From positions 1-35,643 of the forward strand of contig JAAAJB010000329.1 in the NCBI GenBank assembly GCA_016098155.1: a stretch of 35,643 nt of DNA, written 5' to 3'. Below are positions 1-11,216 of the stretch, piece after piece. The stretch comes from Actinomortierella ambigua. Taxonomy: Eukaryota; Mortierellomycota; Mortierellomycetes; Mortierellales; Mortierellaceae. The translations under genes and the position numbers were made by a program. Numbering within the stretch: position 1 is the first letter of the stretch; each line of letters starts with the position of its first letter. The notes under the pieces are model-generated. The model worked only from the letters and a program-made list of their open reading frames with translations, was not told the origin of the DNA and searched no databases.

Positions 1-1353
1 CCTTCTTAAACTCCTTCATCCATTCGATGGATGACAAGACAGGCGTAGCACCTTTGACCATTTCTTTCGTCAGCAAGTAGTACCAAATGTTGTACACGTC
101 GCCGCGCTGGATAACATCATCGCGTGCCAATATAGGACGCTCGTTGTTGATCCTCATTCTATCGATCTTCTTCTCCCTCTCCTTCTTTGCCTGGACCAGG
201 ATCTCTTCGATAGTAGAGCCTTGAACGAGCTGTGATTTGATGCGTTCCCTCATCGCGTCTGAAAGAGGGCAGGTAGCGGGGGATCGTGCTAGTCCAACGG
301 GGTGAGTGTGCATGTACCTGTATGTGACGCTCGCCCATCGAAATCCGCCTACATCGCTTGGTGGATCGAGCGTCACGTAGAGGCGAGCTGGACACATCAA
401 TTTCTTGCTCGTCTTGGTGATATGTCGTTTCTTGTTAGTCTTTCCACCTGGTGTCCTGTCACGATGGACCTATTTCAGAGGATTAAAAAAGAAAAAGAAA
501 AAAAGAAAAAAACTGTATCAACCGACCTGTCCTCAACATCCCTATGACTACTCGCCTTCGCAAGAAATGGGTAGTGTTGTGTACCGTCTTTTTGCCACTG
601 CATTCGCACAAGTACTCGATGCTCTCTTTTCCATTATTGCGTGGAATGGTCCTATGCTGTCTGAACTGCGTCCGAATCCGTTGCTGGTGACGATGGAGCC
701 AACCGAAGAAGTCAACATCAAGCATACTGAACTTGACAATGAGGCGCGACTGCCTGTCAGCACCAAGAGGCTGATAACCTTTCGACTTTTCCAAGATGGT
801 CGTGTCGTTATTCAGCAACGTCTGCCATTTTTTGATACTGTCGAGATCATCAACATCCTCGACCTTCCAATAGTTAATACAAAACAAAAAAAATGCAGGA
901 GATATATTAGAGGTTTGCCAGTAGACTACAGTTCTACAGTTCGCCAGTAATCAATCAAGGAAAGACGAGCACTTACATCAGAATCCTCTTTATCCTCTAG
1001 GATAAAGCTTGACCGAGTCTTGTCTTTTGTCTCGCCTCCAGTCCTTCCAGACTAATACACGATAAGTTTTGTTAGCCGGAGCTTTGGAAGAATTTCTAGA
1101 CATGTCAGCACTCAGTATCCTGCCAAAGCCTTACCCTAACGTGGGTGGTTTCCATAGCTGTAACGAGCTGTGTCAGAGGGGTAGAAGCGCGTGGTGCACG
1201 TTTCGAGCGCGCCTCGGTTTCCGACTCGGTTGTATCCCCTTCAGTTTCCGTTTCTCCATCTGTAAGGGTGGTTTCGTCAAGGATGAAGTTGGTAGTGGAA
1301 AGTGGCATGAAGGGGCGTCTCTCAGCGGAAATGCTGGGATTCATGGCACACAT
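1..1353 (-). CDS. FAR1/MULE-type zinc-finger protein (3' end beyond window)
   Basis: Exons 1353-1135, 1051-977, 863-585 and 469-1 join in phase (73, 25, 93 and at least 156 codons). The joined protein has a Ser/Thr/Glu-rich N-terminus. A FAR1/WRKY-GCM1-like zinc-binding module follows: a Cys184-Glu-Cys186-Ser-Gly segment, a basic linker, Cys217-Pro-Ala, and a His245-x-His247-Pro pair (YMHTHP). After it comes a helical basic stretch beginning MRERIKSQLVQG and a DDV...YNIWYYL segment, resembling the region that precedes the MULE transposase catalytic core. That core, if present, lies past the left edge. Family knowledge: such proteins are transposases or domesticated transcription factors. The spliced gene structure and lack of visible terminal inverted repeats leave both open. 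The start is the first ATG of an open frame after an A/C-rich leader; a second in-frame ATG lies 3 codons on. The family call is by motif pattern only. Confidence 0.65.
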
Positions 1354-1722
1354 GGTGGTGAATGAAGTAAGAGAATATAGCCAGAAGTGGTGAACGTGGC
1401 TACGCGAGGGAGAAGACTAGCGGAAGAGGGGCAGAAAGATAAACAAACAAGTCTATTGTTGTGTATTGACTTAAGTGTAGCTCCGATACATACAGTAGTC
1501 ACCTTTGCAATATGGCAGTTTTATAGAGCTGATTGTTTGATACTTATGCGAAAGTGCCATGGCTTTAGTAAAGAGGATGTCGCGCACCACTTTATCATCG
1601 AGGGATTTGGAACGAGTAAGTAAAAGGAGGTGGGAGGTGGGGAAGCTTTATCGCCGTTCCTTTCTTCTTTTTTTTTATTGGAGCTTTGCTAACGCAAGAA
1701 ACGTAAGAGTGGGGTGCGGGTA
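1354..1722 (-). promoter_or_regulatory. Spacer between NIPA 3' end and FAR1-like gene 5' end
   Basis: This 369-bp stretch lies between two minus-strand genes. It must hold the NIPA 3'UTR and the FAR1-like promoter. A minus-strand AATAAA poly(A) signal (TTTATT at 1674-1679 on plus) sits 44 nt past the NIPA stop. I see no clear TATA box and no coding potential. Confidence 0.5.
1674..1679 (-). terminator. Poly(A) signal AATAAA for the NIPA-type gene
   Basis: TTTATT on the plus strand reads AATAAA on the minus strand, 44 nt downstream of the NIPA stop codon at 1723. It follows a T-rich (plus) tract. Confidence 0.5.
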
Positions 1723-4700
1723 TCAGGGGAACGGCTTTCCAGAGTTTGATGAAGACGGCCGCGATCCTTCTGACGAGCCTGTAGCAGGACCAGTATTGCT
1801 GGTGGTGGTGGTGGTGGTGCTAGAGGGTGGCGTACTTGTGCTCGGTGGAAGAGGTGGCTTACTCAAGGGATGAATGGATGAGGACAGCGAAGGGTATTGT
1901 GGATATTGAGATGCACTGGCATTGGCATTGGCCGCAAAAGATGTCCATGAAGTAGGGCGCGAACGTGGCTGTTGTTGTTGCTGTTGTTGCTGTTGCTGTT
2001 GTTGTACATGAGAATCCTTGAACATCATCGTCAACGGTGAGACCGGAGGCGATGTTGGCTGCTCATAGGTCCGTGACAGGGGCCCCTTCGGCAACATGTG
2101 GACACCATTCTCAGACCCCGAGTGTGCATGATGACCCATCGGCGACGATATCGGGTAGGATGACGGTGTCTCTTCTAATGGTGGTGGCCGTGGTAGTTCA
2201 CCACCACCAACACCACCTAGGCCATGCATTGAATGCGCAAGCGGACTCGAGCTCAGCATGTGGTTCGCCGCCATCGACATTGACGCTCCCGTGGCATCGG
2301 CCGATCGTCGATGGGAAACATTGCGTACAAAATCATGCTCACTCGCCGTCTGTACGCCATGCCCATGATAGCCTACTGGCTGCCCATTCCCTCCTCCTCC
2401 TCCTCCTCGGCCTTGCTGACTACTGCTGCCCCCACCGCTACTGCCCTTCGACCCTCTCCGACTATACGTGGGTATCATGCCTCGTGTCCGAAGAACAGGG
2501 GACGAAGCCGCTGACCCTGACCTAGGCGACTCTACCAATGTGTTTTGGATCGACCCCGCCTTGTTCGTGCTATGGGTTGTATGATTGGCATCGGTGGGGA
2601 CGGTGATGGGTTCCAGCGCGGTTGTTTGGATTCTGTGCGGTGTATGCTTTGAGCCATTAGAACCCTTGTGTTGGTGGTATCCTAACGATGCGCGTCGGGT
2701 GTTGTCTTGAGATAGATCAATCGATCTCCGTTGCGCTGCTGCCGCTGCCGCTGCCGCTGCCGCTTGCTCATATGGCTGGTTCGAATGGCTGTAAATCATG
2801 GGGGTTGCTCCCGACATTGCCAATGGCAATGCCGTCGTCGAAGCCGAGACAAATGGACGATTGGCGGCACCCAGCGACCGGACCGAGCCGTAATGATAAT
2901 CATTGTCGCGAGGAACCAATAGATTGCCTGTCGAGCTGCGAGAGTTGAGTGGGTGCTGTTGTGTTGGTTGCTGTTGTTGTTGTTGTTGATAGTGATGATG
3001 GTGCAACGCCGCCGTTGGAAGAATGCCACTACAGGCAGAGCTCGAGCGAGACCCGAGAGGGGGTCGTTGCATAAAGTTTGGTGCTGGTGGAGCCAGACTC
3101 GCGATGCTCGTCCGCCTTTCGTGATTCTTTTGGTCCATGTAGTTCTCGACCACTTTGTCTGTTGGGAGAAAGTAGCATATGGAATAAAGAGAACGGCGTG
3201 GGAGGACGGGAGAGGGGAGTAGATGGAGCAATAGAGCAGTAGCATAGGTCGTTAGATCGACAATTCCCGCTTTACTGCTTTGAGCAGAACAGAAAAAATC
3301 CCAAATGAAAAAAAAAGAAATTCTATTCTTACCAAGTCCTAGCGCGGTCTGATGCCTTGTTCCCACGGCCGACAGCGCGTTCTGCACACTGTTGGCCAAG
3401 GAGAGTCCTGCCTCTGTCAAGCTGCTCGATGTACGATCGGCTTTGGTCATGGCGTTGTTCAACAATGGCGTCGACGCATTCTGGTAAGGCGTTGTGCCAA
3501 ATGGTGTCGCATTGCCGCCACCGCCCCCATGGATGGATTGTCGGATCGATGCCGGCCGCAGAGGCCGTCCATAGAAGGAATGTTGGCGATATGACTGCTG
3601 CGCCAACGGATCATACCCACCAGCACTGCCGCCTTGATCCATCAAGCTGTCCGGTCGCTCCGTGGGCTGCTCGTGGTAGTGGTAACGCCCACTGGCCACG
3701 CTTCCGTTGGCGCCATTGTAACCGTTGCCGTTCATAGCTGTGGGGATGGCGGTGTTGACAGCGGCAGTCGTTGCGGGCGGGCCGTTGAGGAAGGCGTCTT
3801 GCGGTGTTAGGATCCACTCTGGATGGTGCTGCACGCCGACAGATGGAGTATCCTGAGCCAGATTTTCACGCTGCGAGGTGATAAAGTATACGCCCAGGAA
3901 GGTCATGCAACATCCAGTCAGGAAATGCAGGCCCTTGACAAAGTCCATCTCGTCAAAGTCGTTGTACAGAATGGCGGATCCAATGATGGCGCTAATCGTG
4001 AAGAGAACAAACTGGGTAGGGATGACTTGCTATCGATGATCCATCAATGTGGTTTCGAGAACAAAAACAAAGGGTGAAGGGAGGGGGGAAAGACGCGTAA
4101 GTCTACGAGCGAAGAAAAAAAAAGGAGCTGTACATCATTTCGACGTTTCCAACAAATCCTCAACATCACATACTGTCGAGTCAAATCGCTGGAGAGACTT
4201 GTTAAGGTATTTGATCTGGAAGACAGCCGTCGAGACGAGGACGAAGACGAGCAAGTAAAAGATCGGGTATGTGAACATCTTGTAGAACGACAGACTAAGT
4301 AATGAGGACACACCCTTGGTGGCCAGTACCGTGAAACCACCTATAATCACAAATGGAGTTTTGTTATTTTTCCCCACGTGGGTTAAGGCGAAGGGCCAAG
4401 AGAAAAAAAAAAGAATGTTAGGAATCAATTGATATTTCAGGGGGGCTAGCAGTCTTTCCCCCCTCCTTCCTCCTCATGAGAGCAAATTGTGTTTCGTACC
4501 AAAGATGGCGACGATCGAAAGGTCGACGAGAATGTATCGCGGGCCAATGGTATCAGACAAGGAGGCCAGGATGGCGACCGCGATGCAGAGGGTGAAAAAG
4601 TAGGCGACAAATTGGATTTGGCAGAGGGCCGCAACCATGGCTTCGGGCGTCAACTGGAAATGAATAATGTGATATGTGTGTATGTGGAGGGAAAGGATCA

Positions 4701-6171
4701 CCAATGATCGGAGTTGATAGAACGTTAGAATGCTGAACACAAAGAAGAATTGCCTTCTTTGATTTTCCCAAACCCCTCTTGAATGAAAGGCCCATCCCCA
4801 TGGATGGGTGGTGGAAGGGGGTAGAGGCAATAACTTGTGATCGAGCAATGTAATGAATGCCAAGCCAAAATCAACATGCAAAGGAAGAGGGGGGGGAAGA
4901 GGCGTCCTTGTGTTTACCTTGACTTCGTCCGACTTTGAATTCACGACGACGACGACAGCACCGATAATGGCAATGACAACACCAATGAGATCACGACGTC
5001 TGAACCGCTCACGCAGCATCAGTGGTGCAAGTATGACATTGCTGATCAAGGCCACCGTGCCCAGCGGAGCGACAACAGAGGCCGGTGCGAACCCATACGC
5101 TAAAAAGTTGCCACATTCGCCAAGGATCATGAGCACCATGCCGAGCCACCACGCCTTGGAGTGCAAGTAGTCAAAGTTGGACGAGGAAGATGAGCTCTCC
5201 TTGTCATGTTTGTCATCTTCTCGAAGAAGGCTACGGCCAACCTCAAGGTCTTCATCGATGTTGGCATGATCATGCATGCGGTTGTTATCACCCTCCTCTT
5301 CGTCTTCTTCCTCATCTTCACAGTAGAGGCTTCGCCGTGCCTGAGAGATAGTGTCGCTGACGTCGCTCTGACTTGAGGGACTGTTGGGTGCAAGGTGATC
5401 CTCTTCGGAGGATCGGCGGCTATGAGTATTGCTGTTGGTGCTGCTGAGGTTATGGCGAGGATGGTGGGGATGGTGACGGTGACGGTGATGATGATTGGTG
5501 TGGGCATTCTGGAACGCGGCGGAAGCAGAGGTGTCGCCAGTAGCCTCGTTGTCGCTATTGTCGTCGGACTCTACCAACATCATGTCGCCCTGCAGCATAG
5601 CGTACCCCGCCGGCTGCCCCCCTGGCGTGCCTTGGGCATGGGGCGGGAAGGATGGCTTGGGTTCAAGGGACGGAGTCGCCGCCGAGAGCTCGTTGTGGGC
5701 ATACTTTTGGACGTTTAGGGCGACCGAAATGAGTATCTTTAAACGAGGGAAAGAGTAAAAGGTCCAATCCAATCCAAATGGAGAGCGATTGAGTGAGTGA
5801 GTATCACCCCTGCGGCAGTCAGTCAGTCAACCAGCCAAGTCAGCTGCAAGACACTGATTGAGAGCGTGCACTCCGGTTCATTCTTTCTTTCTTTCTTTGG
5901 GCATGATAGGGACACCTGTTTTTCGGTGTGGGATACATACGTTGCCAACAACGGCGACTAGGACACCGATGTATGAATGCACCTAAGGGAAGGGAGAGCA
6001 GAGCAAGGGCAATGCAACAGTATGCATGGTGGCGTCAGGGCTGTGGCCATGAGGTGTGGAGCATGGCAACCATTGAAGAAAAAAGTCGGCGACGTCCATG
6101 GCAAGGTCGCACACGGGGGAGAAGCGAGGGAAAGAGAGATGTATTACATTGGCCTCGGGGAGTTCATCCAT
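1723..6171 (-). CDS. NIPA-type (DUF803) magnesium transporter with long hydrophilic extensions
   Basis: Seven exons close in phase: 6171-6148, 5982-5941, 5736-4918, 4653-4500, 4340-4174, 4029-3333 and 3158-1723, giving 1112 residues. Family hallmarks: the first helix ending VALNVQKYAHNE; then, from about residue 217, WWLGMVLMILGECGNFLAYG, APASVVAPLGTVALISNV, LAPLMLRERFRRRDLIGVV, FTLCIAVAILASLSDTIG, KMFTYPIFYLLVFV and QVIPTQFVLFTISAIIGSA. Transmembrane segments end near residue 457. Family knowledge: NIPA proteins are Mg2+ transporters of plasma or endosomal membranes. Unusual additions are an approximately 175-residue Ser/His/Asp/Glu-rich loop between TM1 and TM2, and a 655-residue C-terminal tail rich in Ser, Gly, Ala (10-Ala run) and Gln. 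The start exon (MDELPEAN) is tiny and chosen because its GTAATA donor is in phase with the YIGVLVAVVGN exon; it is the least certain exon. Confidence 0.9.
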
Positions 6172-7187
6172 GGGCCACATGGCAGGCAATGGTGGGAAAG
6201 GAGGGCGAAGGGGGGAAGGGGGAGAGGGGGGAGAGGGAAGAGAATGAGGAAGAGAATGAGAAAGGTGATGAAGAAAGTATGGGATCACAGAAGCGACTAA
6301 AAGGAAAGGGAAAAAACGAGTTTGTCACCGTAAAGAGCCATTTTGGAGATTGAGCTTTGGCCAACGCCGAGACGCTCCACAGACACAGTGCACACAAATA
6401 GATGAGAGAGAGAAGAGAGAGAGAGAGAGAACAAACACACCGCGGTGTCAGACTTTTTGTTGTGGTGGTGGTGGTGTAGTAAGGGTGCAGCATATTGGGC
6501 GAATGGCAAAAAGTAGACTTGAAGGGCTGTTTTTTTTTTTTGGTCTGTTGGCGCATGACAGACCTCGCATACCCCTGTTCCTTCTACCCCTCTTTTTCTG
6601 TCTCTTTGTCTCTCCCTCTCCCTCTCGCCTTTTCTCTCTCGCCCTCCGCGCACACACCTTTCGATCTACGCTCCACACCCAGGAAAGCCAAAAAGCATCG
6701 ACAGTAAAGTGTAGCCCTGGAAGGGGAAGGGGGATGGGATGAGGAGAGACAAGCGACATCTCAATAACTATTGTATTGAAAGAAGTATAATTTCGATCCA
6801 CCATAAATGAACGTAAATGAACGCGCAGTGGAGAAGCATAAGCAAACTTGCCAAGCAACTACAGCAAGGACTGTAGGAATAGCCATCTGTGGATGCTCCC
6901 TCTATGCCAAGTGTCCCCCTCCTTTGCCTTCTGGGCAATTGTCCTGGAGGGATATAGGGAGGAGGGAGAGAGAGGGAGGGGAGTCTTATCCTGCTCGCTT
7001 GGCAGGAAATGCGCCGCGCCGCGCCCCTTTCTCCCCCAGTTCCCCAGCCCCCGTCCGTGTAAAACGCGCCTCGCGGCTCGCTTTGTGACTGCGGATTCTC
7101 AAATGTTTTGAAAGAAAAAAAATGAAAAAGGCACATGCAATTGGCCTCATTTTACCCTTACCCCTCCCTCCTCCCCACCTCTCCATA
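6172..7187. promoter_or_regulatory. Divergent spacer between NIPA-type gene and TRM82
   Basis: This 1-kb stretch separates two head-to-head genes and should contain both promoters and 5'UTRs. It is strand-asymmetric: purine-rich on plus near NIPA (6190-6290) and pyrimidine-rich on plus near 6570-6650. It carries a GA microsatellite at 6404-6431, a T11 run near 6530, and a GC-rich patch around 7010-7040. Short open frames are low-complexity or overlap in several frames, so I do not call them genes. Confidence 0.5.
6404..6431. repeat. (GA)n microsatellite
   Basis: Near-continuous GA dinucleotides interrupted once by AA, within the NIPA/TRM82 divergent spacer. GA tracts are common in fungal promoters as GAGA-type elements; no function is shown here. 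Confidence 0.8.
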
Positions 7188-9571
7188 ATGCCACGCCTGC
7201 CATTCAGCAACATTGTGCATCACCCTACAAAGGACATTGTCGTCCTGTCCTTTGGTGAGCACTTCCAGGCCGTGGATACCAAGTATGTTCTCTAAAGAAT
7301 ATGAAGAAGAATGAGAAAAAAAGGCAACCTCTACCTTTGTCCTCCTCGACATACACGAAAACATCAAACTGCTCACCTGCCACCTCAACGCTCCACTCAC
7401 TAGGAAGGGGAGAGCTCCACTAAACGAAAACTGTTTTTTTTTCTTCTTCTTCTTTGATCTCAAATAAATATTAGAACCGGCAATATCCTGGCTAGCACGC
7501 TGCCTCTGGAAGACCGCACGTCGACGACGATCACGACACCACCACCTGCACTGATCAACACCCCCGATGCCTCCAAGGCCCATACCAGCCGCATCACTGT
7601 CCTGGCCTTTAGCAACGATGGCGCCTACCTTGCCACAGCCTGCGATGACAAGATTATGCGGATCTGGGATACCGATTCGTGGACCTGCATTGGATCGAGG
7701 TACGGAAAGAAAGAGAGAATGAAGGAAAAAAAATGCAAAGGTGATATCTTGTAATTGAAAAACTTGTTCGTTGGGTCGGGGAACACTGAAGCTATTCTCG
7801 GGAACTTACTCCCTCCTCTCTTCACCCTCAATAGAACCCTGGTGCGTCGCTCGAATGCTCTCCGATTCAACGCCGAGGGCAACATGATTGTTACCGCCGA
7901 CAAGTTTGGCGACATCTACAAGTAACGTTCAATCTGAAAGGAAACAAAAAGGACACCGCGCCTTTTTTTTCATGTTTTGTCCATTGACGACTCGAAGGAA
8001 TCAACTAATCCCATTTACCCCCCTCCCTCGCCTCACTTCTTGGGACCTTTTTTTTTTTTTTTTTTTGGTTCTACATTTACTTTTCTTTCATGGGAAAATA
8101 GTATGGTCCGCGATCTGCCCGAAGTCGACGAGAAGGAGAAGATGGAGAAGAAGGCTGCGGCCGAAAAGAAGGCCGACAACGGCGACGATGATAATGAGGA
8201 CGAGGCTGAGGATGGCGAGCAGCCCATTGTTGGACATGTCTCTATGGCGACTGACCTGGTAAGTTTTGTTGCCTCGATTTTTTTGTGTTATCGAACCTGG
8301 GAAAGGAAAAATTGCAGTTAAATATATTCATGTACCCTCCTTTTTTTTTTGTCCGCATTGTATAAAAACATCTTAGACGCTCACCCGCGACAACAAGTAC
8401 CTCATCTCTTCAGATCGCGATGAGCATATCCGTGTCAGCCGGTACCCCAATGGCTACATCATCGAGAACTTTTGCTTAGGCCACACGAGGTAACAAATCC
8501 TCGTTTTATTTCTTTGCCAACTTTTTTTTTACGACACCAAAACGATGACAGGAACAAGGGTGTGCCATTGTTACTCACCCCTTCTCCCCCCCTCTTTTTT
8601 TTTCTCGTATCTTTTAGTTTCGTCTCTCAGATCGCCCAACTTCCTAGCCCTTCGGACAAATACCTGGTCTCGTGTGGAGGCGACGGCACGTTCCGCGTGT
8701 GGGACTTTTTGGCCGGCAAGCTGCTTCAGACGGTGGATCTGCGTGAGATCCTCGGTATGCCCTGCACAGAATCCTCCACGACAAGAACAACCATTCCATC
8801 CACATCCACATCCACATCAGCATCAGCATCACCAGCAGCAACAGCATCATCATCGTCCACACCCACAGGCACCTTGCACCCATTCTCGACGCCCAAGACC
8901 AACTACTCTGACCTCGTCATCCACTCCTTCTCGCTCTCGGACGTCAAGAACCAGATCGCGGCCGTGATTGAAAAGTCGTCCAAGATTGTCATCTTGGAGT
9001 GGAACCCCGAAGAGGCCGTGCTGAGGGCGGTGAGGGTCGTGGACTTGCATGGCGAGACCTTGGATGTCGAGTACGATCGCTCCGGTCGTCTTTGGACGAC
9101 TGTTTTGCCGTCGTCTGCTGAAGAAGAAGGAGAGGAGGAGAACAACGAGGCGCAGGCTGCCGATCCCAAGATTGTCACGGTCTTGGATGATGAGTACCAG
9201 CCTATCCCGGCCTTGGCCTTGGCCGTCAATGCCTTTGGCTCCATGACAGGTAAGAAAAAAAAAAAGTAGAAAAATGTGTTCATTGAGGGAGACCCACCTG
9301 ACATGTCATCATATCTTTCTAACCCTCACTCCCAACACTCTCATTTTCTTTTCTTTTTCTAGTGGACACCCTGCCCGACTTGTTCAACATGGACGAGCTC
9401 CGCAAGCACACCACCGATTGGCGCGAGGTCAAGCGTCAGCGCGAAGAGAAGAAGGCCGCTCGCGCTGCCGCTGCTGGTGAAGCCGCGGCTCTTGTTGCTG
9501 CCGAAGGCGAGGAAGACGGCCGGAAGAACAAACGCTCCCGCAAGATGCCTGACCACGTTGTCAACAAATAA
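7188..9571 (+). CDS. TRM82: tRNA (guanine-N7)-methyltransferase non-catalytic WD40 subunit
   Basis: Seven exons close in phase: 7188-7282, 7475-7699, 7835-7921, 8102-8258, 8377-8489, 8618-9249 and 9363-9571, giving 505 residues. WD40-type segments carry the Trm82/WDR4 signatures: [57 protein letters not shown] and [12 protein letters not shown]. Known role: Trm82 holds Trm8 in an active form for m7G46 formation in tRNA. The protein has a Lys/Glu-rich segment after ADKFGDIY, a Ser/Thr/Ala-repeat insertion at about residues 287-312 encoded by tandem CATCCA/CATCAG units, and a basic Ala/Lys/Arg tail that could aid nuclear or RNA contact (inference). The start is the first ATG opening a frame that runs to a GTATGT donor. 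It converges with areA downstream. Trm8 is not in the window. Confidence 0.95.
8760..8875 (+). repeat. In-frame CATCCA/CATCAG repeat inside TRM82
   Basis: Tandem hexamers in coding frame give alternating Ser/Thr then Ser/Ala residues between two WD40 segments. The reading frame is kept, so this is likely a surface-loop expansion rather than a break. Confidence 0.75.
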
Positions 9572-9650
9572 GAGAGGGAGTTGTGCGTCTCCCATGTATG
9601 TGCGTATGTGTTTTTTTTTGTCCACCTTCCACGTCGCCGGCTTGATCCAT

Positions 9651-9656
9651 AATAAA
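9651..9656 (+). terminator. TRM82: Poly(A) signal AATAAA for TRM82
   Basis: AATAAA lies 80 nt downstream of the TRM82 stop and is followed by a G/T-rich stretch (GTGTGGGGGG then a T run), the expected order for a cleavage and polyadenylation site. Confidence 0.6.
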
Positions 9657-9698
9657 TAGTCAATTGATCCGTGTGGGGGGTTTTTTTAAAAAAATGTA

Positions 9699-9704
9699 TT
9701 TATT
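9699..9704 (-). terminator. Candidate poly(A) signal AATAAA for areA
   Basis: TTTATT on plus reads AATAAA on minus. It is the first exact signal I see, about 560 nt past the areA stop, which would give a long 3'UTR reaching almost to the end of TRM82. A variant signal closer to the stop could be used instead. Confidence 0.3.
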
Positions 9705-10264
9705 GTTTTTTCTTAAAAAAAAAAAATCGAAAAAATGAGTGAATATGGTACAAATGAGACTTTGGAGGGGGAGGTGAGTTGCATGGTGGTGAAAGAAAAA
9801 AAATTGGTGCATGAAAGGAAATAGAAATAAAGTAAAGGATAGGATCAAAATGTGACATGGTAGGAAGGGGCTTGCGGCGAAAAAGAAGGACGCCTCAGTC
9901 AAACAACAACCTGAGGTGAAGGACAAAGCCGCCCAGAGCCGGAGACAACATGCGCATCCTGCAGCAATGGAGGGGACAAAGAAAGTGGGAGGTAACAAAA
10001 AAGAGGGTATGGAGGGGGGGGCGGAGGGATCGGTAGACAGCCGCAAAACCCAGACAGAAACAATGTTGGGAAAAGAGTGGGGAGGAAAAGGTTGTCAAGT
10101 TTTTCTTGCACCTGAACAACAGCAACAAAAAAAAGGAACAACTAACTCTTGTTTCGTCGTTGTGCATCATGTTTGTCTTGCTTTCCCTGTTCTCTCTCTC
10201 TTTTCTGCGTGTATGTGTACATCTCTCACGCTCCTCTCTCTCTCACTCTCTCTCTTGGGGCCTT

Positions 10265-11176
10265 TCACCGGTTCTGGCCCGCAACCTTGGCACGGTACTG
10301 CGCCAACAACATGGCATGCGCTTGCTGCTGCTGCTCAATCGTCATGATCCCCGTCGAGATCCCCAGCTGACCGCCTGCGCCGCTGCTTCCGCCACCAGTG
10401 CCACCGGCCTGCGAGATGGCTGCCACGGCCGGCATCGTCGCTGCAAGTGCCGCCTGCGACGTCAAATCCAGGTTTGCCCAGCTGCCATGAAACATCGCCA
10501 TCGGGTTAGGTCCACCCCCGGCGCTGCTTGTCACTGGTCCACCGCCATTGCCACCACCTCCCGTCGTCGTCGATGATGCTGTTGATCCGTTACCGCCAAA
10601 CCCTGCTCCGCCACCACTGTTGCCATTATCGCCTGCTCCTCCTCCTCCTCCTGCTGCTGCTGCTGCTCCTGCGCCAAGAGGCATCATCCCAAATGTTCCA
10701 ATCATCCGACTGTTGGTGGTCGTCATGATCGCTGGGGACTGCGACTGATTCGACTGCTGCTGTTGCTGCAACATGAATTGCTGTTGCTGCGCTTGCAATT
10801 GCTGCAGATGAAGCTGTTGCTGTTGCTGCTGTAAACCTTCCAGTGTAGTCGCCGTAGGCTGTTGTTGTTGCTGCTGCTGCTGCTGGAGCTGCTGCTGCTT
10901 CTTCAAAAATGCCATGATCTGCTGCTGGTGGAGTTGTTGCTGCTGCAACTGCTGTTGTTGCTCCTGCAATTGCTGCTGCTCCTGCTGTTGCTGCCGACGA
11001 CGGTTCAACATGTCCTGGTACATCAGCTGCTGGGCTCGCTCCAGCGTCGCCACACCTTGCTGTTGTTGCGCCAGAGGTAGAGTCGTGAACGCATAGGGCA
11101 ACTGAAGCTGCGACATGTCAATGCCTGGGCCGCCCAATCCATTTGCAAGACCACCATTGGCCTGGCCAAAAAGTGC

Positions 11177-11216
<40 letters not shown>

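Larger units (their letters stand above)
9572..10264. other. Convergent 3' region between TRM82 and areA
   Basis: This 693-bp spacer lies between two convergent stop codons. It holds a plus-strand AATAAA at 9651 and a minus-strand AATAAA at 9704-9699, so the two 3'UTRs probably abut or overlap. It is rich in A and T homopolymers, with a CT-rich block near 10195-10255. No gene is seen. Confidence 0.55.
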
